A stretch of DNA of 64,000 bases from Saprospiraceae bacterium (GCA_026129545.1 JAHCHX010000002.1:496001-560000); one strand, 5' to 3'; positions 9,107 through 18,421 are shown, counted from the stretch's first letter. Notes: generated from the sequence alone by a model not told the origin. A program made the numbers and translations.

Positions 9107-10480
9107 TCAATACTTGAACTGCACCGTCACCGCCGTGAAAAACACATCCTTTCCCGCACCCACTTCGCGCAGATATGGCCCAGCGGCAAACCAAGTACCT
9201 TCCAATTGAAGGTTGAAATGCCGATTGGGTTCCCAAGTGACATTGGCGCCGAGTTGATTGCCGATGTGCCGCGCGGAGGTTCCGCGCCCAGAGTAGATGG
9301 GCCGCACATTGGGGCCATAGATGCCGTCGGCGAGGCTGTACCGCCAGAACACGTCGTAGTCCGCGCTCACGCTCCAGGTTTTGCCCAGCGGCCACTCGAT
9401 GCAAGGATGGAAGTCCATCATGTTGGCCGGGCCGATGAGCGCCGCGAGGCCAAAATAAGCGCCGCGCGGGAAGAGCGGGTTGAAGGTTTGCAGCGCCCCG
9501 TCGTCGTGGGCGCGGTCGCCGCTGATGATTTCGGTTTTGAGGCCGAGCACAGGTTGGTTTTTCACGCCTGTGAGCGTGTAGCGCAGGTGCAGCGAAGCCG
9601 TGTAGGCGCTGATTGTTTTGTCCAAAAAATCGCCAAACTGGTACACGGCCTCGCCGTCGTACTGCCACGCGCCGCCTTTGCCCCAGATGCGCGTCCCGAA
9701 GGAATGCCGCCGTTCGCGGCCCCTGCCGTCGTCGAAAACACCGTTTTCCGTGTAAAACCCGAGGTAGTACAAATCCACGTTTTTCAAGAAACGGACTTGA
9801 TTGGTCACGGTGTAAAGCCCCCACAGCGAAGCGCCGGGCGGCACCACGCCGTCGTCGAAAATGCCGGGGCGGTCGGTCACGGCGCGGGCGACAAAAGCAT
9901 CGGCCCGAAAACGTGCGGTCTCCCGGACGAGCCGTGCGGCATCGAACGTTTGGCGATTGTTCGGACCTTCGCGCACGGCCACAAGGCGCTGCGACCCGAA
10001 CGAGAACTCTTGCCGACCCGCTCGGGCAAGCCATTTGCCAAAGGAAAAATCGCCGAAAAACTGGTGAAGGTCCAGCTGGTTCTCGTCAATCTGGCGCGGC
10101 GGCTGTGGCCTGTTGGCCATGAAGTTGCTTTTCAACTGGGCAAAAAGCCTCGATTTTTTCCCAAAATGAAAATCGGCGTGAAAGAGGTTGCGGAGGTAAA
10201 GAAAACCGTCGTCGTCGGGCGGCGCGTCGCCCCATTCCTCGTTTTTGTAGAACTGGTATTGCCAGCGCAGCTCGCCGCCAAACGAGCGATAATGCGCCTG
10301 TTTTTTCCCAAGCGGTTTGTATTTCAAATGTTTGTACCAATGCTCGCTGGAATCGTTTTGCAAAAAAGAATAGTCCTCGTTGAAGCGCAAACTTTTGAAC
10401 GCGGGAAAACCCTGTGCAGCGGTTTTTTGCCAAAAACCGCTCGAAACAACGAGCAAAACCGCAATAATAGATTTTTTCAT
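9107..10480 (-). CDS. outer-membrane porin, alginate-export domain family
   Basis: 457 residues from the ATG at 10480, which begins a signal peptide (MKKSIIAVLLVVSSGFWQKTAAQ). The mature part is rich in alternating aromatic strands and has the GRQEFSFGSQRL segment typical of Alginate_exp porins (18-strand barrels). The C-terminus ends in aromatic YFTAVTVQFKY-type residues, here FFTAVTVQFKY, as for barrel insertion. It starts 2 nt after the YdcZ gene and is last in a run with a hydrolase and an amidohydrolase, so it probably passes a small substrate or product through the outer membrane. Confidence 0.8.
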   Translation of the reverse strand: MKKSIIAVLLVVSSGFWQKTAAQGFPAFKSLRFNEDYSFLQNDSSEHWYKHLKYKPLGKKQAHYRSFGGELRWQYQFYKNEEWGDAPPDDDGFLYLRNLFHADFHFGKKSRLFAQLKSNFMANRPQPPRQIDENQLDLHQFFGDFSFGKWLARAGRQEFSFGSQRLVAVREGPNNRQTFDAARLVRETARFRADAFVARAVTDRPGIFDDGVVPPGASLWGLYTVTNQVRFLKNVDLYYLGFYTENGVFDDGRGRERRHSFGTRIWGKGGAWQYDGEAVYQFGDFLDKTISAYTASLHLRYTLTGVKNQPVLGLKTEIISGDRAHDDGALQTFNPLFPRGAYFGLAALIGPANMMDFHPCIEWPLGKTWSVSADYDVFWRYSLADGIYGPNVRPIYSGRGTSARHIGNQLGANVTWEPNRHFNLQLEGTWFAAGPYLREVGAGKDVFFTAVTVQFKY

Positions 10481-10482
10481 GG

Positions 10483-10926
10483 TCAAAAACGGCGAATCAA
10501 CACCACGCCCGCGACGATGAGCACCACCCCGAGCAGCCGGTAAAAATTGATGGGGTGTTGCTCGGCGACGAGGATTTTGAAATGGTCGAGCAAGAGCGCA
10601 ACAAACAGCTGGCCCGCCACAATCAACCCGAACGTGAGCGGCGCGCCTAGACGCGGAAAGGCCAAAATGGTGATGGTGACATACACCGCTCCAAACACTC
10701 CCGCCGACCAAGCGACGGCGGGCACCTCGCGCCATTGCTGCCACTGTGCCGGCTGACGGGTCACGAGCAGGTAAAGCACCAACGCCACCGCGCCAATGAC
10801 AAAAGACAGGAAGGAGGCGTGCACCGGGCTTTCGAGTGCCTTGCCGACTTTGGCGTTCAGCCCGGCCTGCACGGGCAACATGGCTCCCGCAAGAATGACA
10901 ATCAGAATCCAGAAGATTTTGTCCAT
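10483..10926 (-). CDS. DMT-type small permease (YdcZ/DUF606 family)
   Basis: 147 residues from ATG 10926. About five hydrophobic helices; the N-terminus has the family pattern ILAGAMLPVQAGLNAKVG, and PVHASFLSFVIGAV follows. Members are inner-membrane permeases of the drug/metabolite superfamily, substrate mostly unknown. It lies 7 nt after the amidohydrolase and 2 nt before the porin, so inner- and outer-membrane passage are encoded side by side. Confidence 0.75.
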   Translation of the reverse strand: MDKIFWILIVILAGAMLPVQAGLNAKVGKALESPVHASFLSFVIGAVALVLYLLVTRQPAQWQQWREVPAVAWSAGVFGAVYVTITILAFPRLGAPLTFGLIVAGQLFVALLLDHFKILVAEQHPINFYRLLGVVLIVAGVVLIRRF

Positions 10927-10933
10927 GCACTGC

Positions 10934-12721
10934 TCATTTTTTCTGATACCCACCATAAAAATTCACGGGCGACCACACCGGAATGGCAGCGGGGATGGGT
11001 GGTGCCAGCTGGCTGAATTCGCCCGCGCCGTACACCACTTTGCCATCCACGATGGTCAGCACGGATTCGAGTTGGAGGATGGCCTCGTCGCGCACTTGGA
11101 AATAGTCGTCCGAGAGCACACAGAGGTCGGCCAGATAGCCGGCCTTGAGCATCCCCCGGTCTTTTTGCAGGCCGACCAACTGGGCGCTGCCTTGCGTGTA
11201 GAGGCGCAGCGCGGTGTGGCGGTCGAGCAGGTTTTCGGCGCTGGTGAGCGGAGTGCCGCCGACGGTTTTTCCGGTGGTGAGCCAGTACAGACCGACCCAA
11301 GGGCTGAACGAACTGACCCGCGTGCCATCCGACCCCATGCCGACGGGGATGCCCATGTCGAGCATTTTTTTGATGGGCGGGGTGGCTTCGGCGGCTTTTT
11401 TGCCGTAGCGCCGGACGAAACTCTCGCCCTGAAAGGCCATGCGATACTGCACGGCGATGCCGCCGCCAAGGGCTTTCACCCGGCGCAGGTTTGCCTCCGA
11501 GATGGTCTCCGCGTGGTCGAAAAACCACAAGAGGCCATTCAGCGGGGTTTCGCGGTCAATCTCCTCGATGACGTTGAGAAACCGCGTGATGCTCTCATTG
11601 TAGGTGGCGTGGATGCGGAAGGGCCAGCGGTTTTTGACCAAAAGGCTCAATACCGCTTTCAACTGGCCTTCCATCGCCGGGCTGAGCTCGGGGCGGGGCT
11701 GGTCGAAGTTTTCAAAATCCGCTGCGCTCGCCACGAGATTTTCGCCACCGCCTTGCACATAGTACTCGATGCCGTGCGCGTGGTCGTCGCAGCCCTGCCC
11801 GATTTCGACGGAGCGAATCCAGCGCGTGTAGTCGTCGAGTTCTTTGCCTGCCTTTTGGGCAAACAGGTAGTAGGGCAACCGCAGCGTGAGGCCGCCTGCC
11901 GCGCAGAGCGAGTCGGTGATGCCGTAGTCGTCGGGAAAATTCTGAAAACCGCCGCCCGCGTCCATCACGGCGGTGAGTCCGAGTCGGTTGAGTTCGAGCA
12001 TGAACCGCCGGGTGGAGTTGAATTTCTCCACCTCCGTCAGTTCGGGCAATTTGGCCAGCGTCGAGTAGAGCAAAAAAGCGTTCGGCTCGGCCACGAGCAG
12101 GCCAGTGGGTTTTCCGCTTGCATCCTTTTCGATGAGGCCGCCGGGCGGGTTGGGCGTGTTTTCGTCAATGCCCAACTGCTGCAAGCCTGCTTTGTTCAGG
12201 TATGCGTGGCCATACAGGTACAGGATAAAGGTCGGCACCGCGCCGGTAGCCTCGTTGATTTCGGCCAACGTGGGGAAGCGTTTTTCGGCGAATTGGTGCG
12301 GGCTCCAGCCTCCCACCACGCGCACCCATTGGCCCGGCGGCGTGCGGCGGGCCTGTTCGCGCAGCATCTGCATGGCGCGGGCGAGGGTGCGCACGCCGTC
12401 CCAGCGGAGTTCGGTGTTGTAAAAACGCCCGCCGCGAATGACGTGCAGGTGGCTGTCGAACAAGCCCGGGATGAGGCGGCGGCCTTTGGCGTCCACCGTG
12501 CGGGTGTTGGGGCCGCGCAGGGCGGTTATTTCGCGGTTGGAGCCGACTTGGAGGATTTTGTTGCCAGACACCGCGAGGGCCTCGGCTTCGGGGCGTTCGG
12601 CATCGAGCGTGGTGATTTTGGCGTTCAAAATGAGCAAGTCCGCTGTGGCGGGGCTGGCTGTTTGCGCTGCCAGCCCCGCCGCGAGGAGCCACCACGCGCA
12701 GGCGAGAATCAAGTGTCGCAT
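10934..12721 (-). CDS. exported metal-dependent amidohydrolase (YtcJ-like)
   Basis: 595 residues from ATG 12721, which opens a signal peptide (MRHLILACAWWLLAAGLAAQ). The amidohydrolase metal motif is FDSHLHV (H91, H93) after the usual LIPGLFD strand. Later blocks PVGMGSDGTRVSSF and HTALRLYTQGSAQLVG fit the Amidohydro_3 branch. These zinc enzymes hydrolyse amides, ureas or cyclic amides; the substrate cannot be read. It follows the isochorismatase-like gene by 10 nt. Confidence 0.8.
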   Translation of the reverse strand: MRHLILACAWWLLAAGLAAQTASPATADLLILNAKITTLDAERPEAEALAVSGNKILQVGSNREITALRGPNTRTVDAKGRRLIPGLFDSHLHVIRGGRFYNTELRWDGVRTLARAMQMLREQARRTPPGQWVRVVGGWSPHQFAEKRFPTLAEINEATGAVPTFILYLYGHAYLNKAGLQQLGIDENTPNPPGGLIEKDASGKPTGLLVAEPNAFLLYSTLAKLPELTEVEKFNSTRRFMLELNRLGLTAVMDAGGGFQNFPDDYGITDSLCAAGGLTLRLPYYLFAQKAGKELDDYTRWIRSVEIGQGCDDHAHGIEYYVQGGGENLVASAADFENFDQPRPELSPAMEGQLKAVLSLLVKNRWPFRIHATYNESITRFLNVIEEIDRETPLNGLLWFFDHAETISEANLRRVKALGGGIAVQYRMAFQGESFVRRYGKKAAEATPPIKKMLDMGIPVGMGSDGTRVSSFSPWVGLYWLTTGKTVGGTPLTSAENLLDRHTALRLYTQGSAQLVGLQKDRGMLKAGYLADLCVLSDDYFQVRDEAILQLESVLTIVDGKVVYGAGEFSQLAPPIPAAIPVWSPVNFYGGYQKK

Positions 12722-12731
12722 GGTGGGTGTT

Positions 12732-13472
12732 CTATTTTTTGCCTTCTTGCGCGTTGAACATTTCTTTGGCGTACTTGATGCCAAGGCCGTAGCCGCCGCC
12801 GTGTTCTTTCGCGATGTTGTTGACGGCATCGTAGGTGGCGCCGCGTGCCCAGTCGCGTTGCAGTTCGAGCAGGTATTGGAGGCTGGTCATGGGCTGCGCG
12901 CCAGCCTGAATCATGCGCTGCACGGCCGTGTCGTGGGCTTCTTTGCTCACGCCGCCGCAGGCATCGGCGATGAAATACACCTCGTAGCCGTCCGCAAGGG
13001 CGCTCAACACTGGGCCGACGATGCAGACCTCCGTCCACAGCCCGGCGAAAACGATTTTCTTTTTGCCTTTGCCCGTGATGGCTTTGTAGGCATCCACGTC
13101 CTCCCAAGTGTTCATCGTGGTGCGGTCAATGATTTTTTCGTTGGGGAACACGTCGGTGATTTCCGAAAAAATCGGCCCGCTGAACGACTTGGCGGCCACG
13201 GACGTGATGACCGTCGCCACGTTGAATGTCTTGGCGGCCTTGGACACGAGCGCAGCGTTGTTGCGGATGATTTCGATGGGGTGCGACTGGGTGGCAAAGG
13301 CCATTTGCGGCTGATGGTCAATCAGGACCAATGTGTGATTGGCGGGGTCGAGCAGTTTGGGGCTGGGCTTGGCTTCGGCGACGGCGGGACGGGTGTTTTG
13401 AAAGTTGAGGAGCAGCAAAGCGGCAGCGGTGATGCCTGCGAACAGGGCGATTTTGTTGTGTTTGAATTTCAT
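12732..13472 (-). CDS. isochorismatase-family cysteine hydrolase, YcaC-like, with N-terminal anchor
   Basis: 246 residues. An N-terminal hydrophobic stretch (about 8-25) suggests export or anchoring, unusual for this mostly cytoplasmic family. Catalytic Asp is D52 in LVLIDHQPQM and the nucleophile is C150 in GLWTEVCIVGPVLSAL. The position usually held by Lys appears as R117 in IIDRTTMNTWED, similar to the YcaC branch. The tail AGAQPMTSLQYLLELQRDW is also YcaC-like. Family reactions are hydrolyses of carbamoyl, amide or related bonds. First structural gene downstream of the AraC regulator. Confidence 0.75.
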   Translation of the reverse strand: MKFKHNKIALFAGITAAALLLLNFQNTRPAVAEAKPSPKLLDPANHTLVLIDHQPQMAFATQSHPIEIIRNNAALVSKAAKTFNVATVITSVAAKSFSGPIFSEITDVFPNEKIIDRTTMNTWEDVDAYKAITGKGKKKIVFAGLWTEVCIVGPVLSALADGYEVYFIADACGGVSKEAHDTAVQRMIQAGAQPMTSLQYLLELQRDWARGATYDAVNNIAKEHGGGYGLGIKYAKEMFNAQEGKK

Positions 13473-13574
13473 GTTGTTGACAGAGATGTTATCGTTTCAA
13501 ATAATCGTCTGTCAAAACCGCCGAACAGTCTCGACGTTGTGCGGAATGTTCGGCACTGCTTGCGAAAAAGGCGG

Positions 13575-14489
13575 TTAGCTGTTGCGGTACTCAAGTGGGC
13601 TTAGGCCGGTGTGCTGCTTGAAGAAGTTGGCAAAGTGTGCCGGGTCTTTGAAGTTGTACTGGGCCGCGATTTGGTTGATGCTCGTGTTGGTGTGCTTGAG
13701 CAGGGTCTTGGTGACGCTCAGCAGCTTGTTGTTGATGTGGTCTTTGGGCGACAGGCCGCTCACGTTCCGCACTACCTCGGCCAAGTGCTTGGGCGTGACG
13801 TGCAGGTTGCTCGCAAATTCCGACACGCTTTTCATCTGCTCGATGTCGCGGTCGAGATTGTAGAGGAATTCAAGGGTTATTTCGAGGCTGCGGGAATTTT
13901 CGGTCAAGTGTTTTAGGCTGCTCGCTGCCTGTTGCGCAGCATATAAGTCGTTGACTTTGTGCAGCAAAATACGGGCGTAGAGCTGAATAAGCGGCAAAGC
14001 CGACGTAGTGCGGGCGAGATTGGCATACTCGGCGAGCAATTTTTCAAAAACCTCCGTCAGTTCGGTGTATTGGGTATCGTTGACGAAAAAGAGGGAGTTT
14101 TCGGTGGGCACCAAAAACGGAAAATCCCGCAGGAGCTGCGCATTGGCATGGTGGAACTGCAACAGGTCCTCTTTGATTAAAAGGACATAGCCGTCCCAAT
14201 CGGGGTCGCACTGAAAGCTGATGAGCTGGCCGGGCTTGAACAGCACGACGCACTGCGCGTCGTGCAGCGCGTGCTCTTTTTCAAAATAACTGATTTTGAA
14301 GGCCGACTGGGTCATCAAGCCGATTTGGTAAAAGCACTGCCGGAACAACGGCATTTTACCGACGACTTCGCGGCCCACCTCGCGCAAGCGAAAAACGTGC
14401 ACGTCGTCGTGCACCGAGCGCACCCGTCCGTTGGCGGCGGTGTGGAATTCGTTGAATTCGTTGAAAGTGGGGATGCTGCGGAACGGCAC
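13575..14489 (-). CDS. AraC-family transcriptional regulator
   Basis: 304 residues. The N-terminal about 200 residues look like a cupin-type effector domain (GQLISFQCDPDWDGYVLL). The C-terminal double helix-turn-helix spans about 210-304: VSEFASNLHVTPKHLAEVVR, then INQIAAQYNFKDPAHFANFF and the closing TGLSPLEYR. It lies 102 bp upstream of the isochorismatase-like gene on the same strand, so it probably controls the four genes after it. Confidence 0.85.
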   Translation of the reverse strand: MPFRSIPTFNEFNEFHTAANGRVRSVHDDVHVFRLREVGREVVGKMPLFRQCFYQIGLMTQSAFKISYFEKEHALHDAQCVVLFKPGQLISFQCDPDWDGYVLLIKEDLLQFHHANAQLLRDFPFLVPTENSLFFVNDTQYTELTEVFEKLLAEYANLARTTSALPLIQLYARILLHKVNDLYAAQQAASSLKHLTENSRSLEITLEFLYNLDRDIEQMKSVSEFASNLHVTPKHLAEVVRNVSGLSPKDHINNKLLSVTKTLLKHTNTSINQIAAQYNFKDPAHFANFFKQHTGLSPLEYRNS

Positions 14490-14523
14490 GAGGATGATGA
14501 GACAATTGAAGTGGCAAATTTAC

Positions 14524-14623
14524 ACCTTGATTCGGTAGGATTTGTCAGTTCACCATGATTGGCATCCCTGATTTTGAACAGATTGCGCTTTTAGCCATGC
14601 CCAAAACCTAGCGGCGCGAAGTA
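14524..14623 (+). repeat. family A dispersed element, copy 1
   Basis: About 100 bp, from CTTGATTCGGTAGGATTTGT to GGCGCGAAGTA. Shares its whole length with copies at 15314, 20842, 45865 and 51123, all in this orientation. Confidence 0.75.
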
Positions 14624-14744
14624 ATACTGATGCTGAAAACTTGACGATGCGAAGTGTGCATACAGCTCCCCCACACACACAAATCTTCAGTTGCATGGTC
14701 ATTTGAACAAACCCGTTTCGACGAACTAGAAAAACTTGCAATGC

Positions 14745-15242
14745 TCAATCGTACGAAGGCTCCGCGTGCTGCTCCGGCCGAGGCTGTAGCCGATGATTCG
14801 TGATAAGTCGAGCGCAGGTGTTCCAGCGCAGGATGGCATCGTCGTTGCCAGACGGGCGCACGGTCTCTGCCTTTTCATAATGCTCCATGGCATCAGCGAG
14901 CCACTCGTAAGCGGCAAAATGGTCGCTGGCTTTTCCGCGCCTCAGCATGGCACTGCCCTGCCGCTCGCAGATAATGCCTGCAAAATAGTGGCGCTCGTAG
15001 TCAGTTTTCAACAAAGGAAGAAGTTGGCGGGCGGTGTTCACATTGACTGGTGTGTGCCCGCCAAACTGGTCCGTGATGGACAAAATCATGGTGACAACTG
15101 CCGCGTGATTTCCCGGCTCGATGTCCAATATGTCCTGACAAATGCTTTCCGCCAAATGCGGTTCGTTCAGCAGGCGATAGCGCTCGGCTTTTTGCAGGGC
15201 TTCCGGGATACCTTGTTTGGAAATAGGTTTGAGTTGAAACAT
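14745..15242 (-). CDS. small TPR-like protein of unknown function
   Basis: 165 residues. Two or three helix pairs resemble tetratricopeptide repeats (ALQKAERYRLLNEPHLAESI, ILDIEPGNHAAVVTM, LADAMEHYEKAETVRPSG). No signal peptide or membrane span. It is bracketed by family A elements in direct orientation (14524-14623 and 15314-15416), so the gene could move or be lost as a unit. Function unknown; a protein-interaction role is a guess from the fold. Confidence 0.6.
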   Translation of the reverse strand: MFQLKPISKQGIPEALQKAERYRLLNEPHLAESICQDILDIEPGNHAAVVTMILSITDQFGGHTPVNVNTARQLLPLLKTDYERHYFAGIICERQGSAMLRRGKASDHFAAYEWLADAMEHYEKAETVRPSGNDDAILRWNTCARLITNHRLQPRPEQHAEPSYD

Positions 15243-15313
15243 AATCTATTGTTTTGGTTGATGGAGTTGATAAAGGTTGATAAAAGTTGATAACGGAGGG
15301 CATACCGCGATTT

Positions 15314-15416
15314 ATACCTTGATTCGCTAGGATTTGTCAGATGAACACGATTGATGCTCCTGATTTTGAGCAGATTGCGATTGTAGCTATGCCCAAAACT
15401 TGGCGGCGCGAGGTAT
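15314..15416 (+). repeat. family A dispersed element, copy 2
   Basis: About 103 bp. Its ends are the near-inverse ATACCTTGATTCGC and GGCGCGAGGTAT, which hints at short terminal inverted repeats. Lies between sdhB and the TPR gene. Confidence 0.75.
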
Positions 15417-15453
15417 ACCAACCTTCATCAAGCCTCCTCAACCTCCATCAACT

Positions 15454-16197
15454 TTATTTCTTGAACAGCCTTAAAAACCAAAATAGCGGGTCGTAAAACC
15501 TGTCCACCACCCGTTCTTTCAATGGAATTATGGCGTTGTCGGTGATATGGATGTCCTCCGGGCAGACGGTGGTGCAGCATTTGGTGATGTTGCAAAGGCC
15601 GATGCCGTCCTGCTGTTTCAAATCCGGCACGCGGTCTTCCACGTCGAGCGGGTGCATTTCCAACGCAGCGGTATAGACCAAAAATCGCGGGCCGATAAAC
15701 TCGTCGTGCATCTGGTGTTCGCGCAGCACATGGCACACATTCTGACACAAAAAGCACTCGATGCACTTCCGAAACTCCTGCACCCGGTCCACGTCTTCCT
15801 GAGCGATGCGCCAAGTGCCGTCCGCCGCGTCGGGTTTGCGCGGCTTGAATTTCTTGATTTTTTTCTTGACTTCAAAATTCCACGACACATCCGTCACCAA
15901 ATCCTTGATTAAGGGGAACGCTTTCATCGGCTGTACCAGCACGGGCTTGTCGAGTGGCAGCTCGCTCAGGCGCGTCATGCACATCAGGCGCGGCACGCCG
16001 TTGATTTCCGCCGAGCAGGAGCCGCATTTTCCGGCCTTGCAGTTCCAGCGCACCGAAAGGTCGTTGGCCTGCTCCGCCTGAATTTTATGCACGGCATCGA
16101 GCACCACCATGCCCTCGTCGGTGTCGGTGGTGTAGGTTTCAAATCGCCCGTTTTCGGTCGAGTTGCCTCGAAAAATAGTAAAAGATGCGGTCGGCAT
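15454..16197 (-). CDS. sdhB: succinate dehydrogenase iron-sulfur subunit
   Basis: 247 residues. N-terminal plant-ferredoxin-type [2Fe-2S] site with CKAGKCGSC plus a later Cys (LMCMTR), then two C-terminal Cys clusters, CIECFLCQNVCHV and CNITKCCTTVCPEDI, for the [4Fe-4S] and [3Fe-4S] centres. It carries electrons from SdhA flavin to the membrane anchor. Third gene of a sdhC-sdhA-sdhB unit, the same order as in actinobacterial Sdh1. The gap to sdhA (169 bp) is occupied by a palindromic repeat. Confidence 0.9.
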   Translation of the reverse strand: MPTASFTIFRGNSTENGRFETYTTDTDEGMVVLDAVHKIQAEQANDLSVRWNCKAGKCGSCSAEINGVPRLMCMTRLSELPLDKPVLVQPMKAFPLIKDLVTDVSWNFEVKKKIKKFKPRKPDAADGTWRIAQEDVDRVQEFRKCIECFLCQNVCHVLREHQMHDEFIGPRFLVYTAALEMHPLDVEDRVPDLKQQDGIGLCNITKCCTTVCPEDIHITDNAIIPLKERVVDRFYDPLFWFLRLFKK

Positions 16198-16254
16198 GAT
16201 ACTGGTGATTTGTTTATTCGCGGATTTGGTGATTGGAGGCGCGTTTTACCGGAT

Positions 16255-16340
16255 TGTTTTTTCGACGGGATTTACATGGTTGACAGGCTCGTAGCGCAAA
16301 AAGGAAAAAATCCTGTAAACCATGTAAATCCTGTCAAAAG
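16255..16340. repeat. palindromic repeat related to family B
   Basis: CGACGGGATTTACATGGTTGACAGG is opposed by CCTGTAAACCATGTAAATCCTGTC across a short A-rich centre. The words match the interior of the family B elements, but the GAGGATGTCTC ends are missing. Confidence 0.55.
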
Positions 16341-16366
16341 ATAAGAAACAACACCTGTAAGTGGCT

Positions 16367-18178
16367 TCATTTCATTTCCTCGATAATCTCTTTCAAATCA
16401 GGTCTCACTTCCGAGCGCGGCTGCCGCACTATCTCCATTTCCCCACCCGCGCCTTTTCTAATCACGAGGTTAAAAGTACCGCTTTCCGCGTCTTTGTTCG
16501 GAAAATCTTCGCGGAAATGCGCGCCACGGCTTTCCTTGCGATGGAGCGCCGCCAGCGTAATCGCTTCCGAAACAGTCAAGAGATTTTGCAAATCGAGTGC
16601 CGTGTGCCAGCCTCCGTTGTACTCGCGGTTGCCGACGACGCGCACCTTCGCGGCGCGTTCGCGCAGTTTTTTTAATTCAACGGCGGCTTTTTGCATTTCC
16701 TCTTCATTGCGAACGATGCCCACGAGGTCTTGCATCATTTCCTGCAAATCGTATTGCACTTGATAAGGGTTTTCGCCGTCGTTGCGGTCGAAGGGCGCAA
16801 GCGCCTCGTTCATCACCGTTTTTATTTGCGCCTCGTCTATTTTCCCATGCTTATTTTCTTTTGCAAAAATAGCCGCGTGCTCACCGGCGCGTTTTCCAAA
16901 AACCAGCAAATCCGAAAGCGAATTGCCGCCCAAACGGTTCGCGCCATGCAAACCGGCGGCACATTCACCGGCTGCAAAAAGCCCCGGCACGGTGGACATT
17001 TGCGTGTCGGCATCCACCTTCACGCCGCCCATCATGTAGTGCGTGGTCGGCCCCACCTCCATCGGCTCTTTCGTGATGTCAATGTCGGCCAATTTTTTGA
17101 ACTGATGGTACATGCTCGGCAGTTTTTTCTTAATCACGTCTGTCGCGTTCGGGATTTTCGCTTTTATCCAGGCGATGTCGAGAAAAACGCCGCCGTGCGG
17201 GCTGCCCCTGCCAGCCTTGATTTCCCGCACGATGCAACGCGCCACATGGTCGCGGGTCAAGAGTTCCGGCGGGCGGCGGGCGTTGCGGTCGCCTTGTGTG
17301 TAGCGCCAGCCTTCTTCCTCATTGTCAGCCGTTTGATTTTTGTAAAGGTCGGGAATGTCGTCGAACATGAAGCGGCGGCCTTCCTTGTTGAGCAAAATGC
17401 CGCCCTCGCCGCGCACGCCTTCTGTCACCAAAATGCCGCGCACGCTCGGCGGCCACACCATGCCCGTCGGGTGAAATTGCAAAAACTCCATGTCGAGCAA
17501 ATCCGCCCCTGCGTGGTAGGCCAGCGAATGGCCGTCGCCCGTGTATTCCCAACTGTTGCTCGTGATTTTGTAGGCTCTGCCCACACCGCCCGTCGCCAAC
17601 ACCACCGCTTTGGCGCGAAAGGCTTTGAACCTGCCGCGTTCGCGGTCGTAGCCAAAAACGCCGACCACGCGCCCGCCGTCTTTGAGCAAAGTGACGACGG
17701 TAAATTCCATGTGCACCTCCATGCCGAGGTGAATCCCGTGGTCTTGCAGCGTGCGAATCATCTCCAGCCCCGTGCGGTCGCCGACGTGTGCCAGACGCGG
17801 GTATTTGTGGCCGCCGAAGTTGCGCTGGAGGATTTTGCCGTCTTTCGTGCGGTCGAAGAGGGCCCCCCAGGCCTCCAGTTCGCGCACGCGAGCGGGGGCT
17901 TCTTTAGCGTGGAGCTCGGCCATGCGCCAGTTGTTCAGGTATTGGCCGCCGCGCATGGTGTCGGTGAAATGGACTTTCCAGTTGTCGCGCTCATCCACGT
18001 TCGATAGCGCGGCGGCGACTCCGCCTTCGGCCATCACGGTGTGCGCTTTGCCCAAGAGGGATTTGCAAATCAGGCCGACCGAAACGCCGTGCGCAGAGGC
18101 TTCTATGGCTGCGCGAAGACCCGCGCCGCCCGCGCCGATTACCAATACGTCGTATTCAAGGGTGTCGAAAGATGTCAT
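16367..18178 (-). CDS. sdhA: succinate dehydrogenase flavoprotein subunit
   Basis: 603 residues. FAD-binding N-terminus VLVIGAGGAGLRAAIEA and the AHTVMAEGGVAAAL segment typical of covalent-FAD subunits. Active-site blocks QFHPTGMVWP and VTEGVRGEGGILLN are present, as are the TTHYMMGGV segment and GLHGANRLGGNSLSDLLVFG. It oxidises succinate to fumarate in the TCA cycle, on the cytoplasmic face. It follows sdhC across 243 bp that hold a long inverted repeat. Confidence 0.92.
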   Translation of the reverse strand: MTSFDTLEYDVLVIGAGGAGLRAAIEASAHGVSVGLICKSLLGKAHTVMAEGGVAAALSNVDERDNWKVHFTDTMRGGQYLNNWRMAELHAKEAPARVRELEAWGALFDRTKDGKILQRNFGGHKYPRLAHVGDRTGLEMIRTLQDHGIHLGMEVHMEFTVVTLLKDGGRVVGVFGYDRERGRFKAFRAKAVVLATGGVGRAYKITSNSWEYTGDGHSLAYHAGADLLDMEFLQFHPTGMVWPPSVRGILVTEGVRGEGGILLNKEGRRFMFDDIPDLYKNQTADNEEEGWRYTQGDRNARRPPELLTRDHVARCIVREIKAGRGSPHGGVFLDIAWIKAKIPNATDVIKKKLPSMYHQFKKLADIDITKEPMEVGPTTHYMMGGVKVDADTQMSTVPGLFAAGECAAGLHGANRLGGNSLSDLLVFGKRAGEHAAIFAKENKHGKIDEAQIKTVMNEALAPFDRNDGENPYQVQYDLQEMMQDLVGIVRNEEEMQKAAVELKKLRERAAKVRVVGNREYNGGWHTALDLQNLLTVSEAITLAALHRKESRGAHFREDFPNKDAESGTFNLVIRKGAGGEMEIVRQPRSEVRPDLKEIIEEMK

Positions 18179-18314
18179 GTAGTCGAATGATTCGATTTTT
18201 TTGATTGGTTCGATTGGAAGTCAAAAGGTGTTTTAAAAAACCGCCTCTAAATGTGCGAAATCCCGCACGGTTAAAATAGAGATTCAAAGCATCCAAACCC
18301 TACGCGCACTCTAC

Positions 18315-18408
18315 GTTTGTCATCCTGTAAGGAACCGTCCGCTCTATGAGGGTACTCGCACTCGGCTTTCCCGACGTAGAGCGGACGGTTCCTTACAGGA
18401 TGACAAAC
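18315..18408. repeat. long inverted repeat between sdhC and sdhA
   Basis: Arms 18315-18348 and 18375-18408 are complementary at 33 of 34 positions; the arm begins GTTTGTCATCCTGTAAGG, and the loop is 26 nt. In an sdhCAB transcript it would form a very stable hairpin. The GTCATCCTG ends resemble dispersed palindromes of Bacteroidota. Confidence 0.75.
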
Positions 18409-18421
18409 GAGCGAGACGTAC

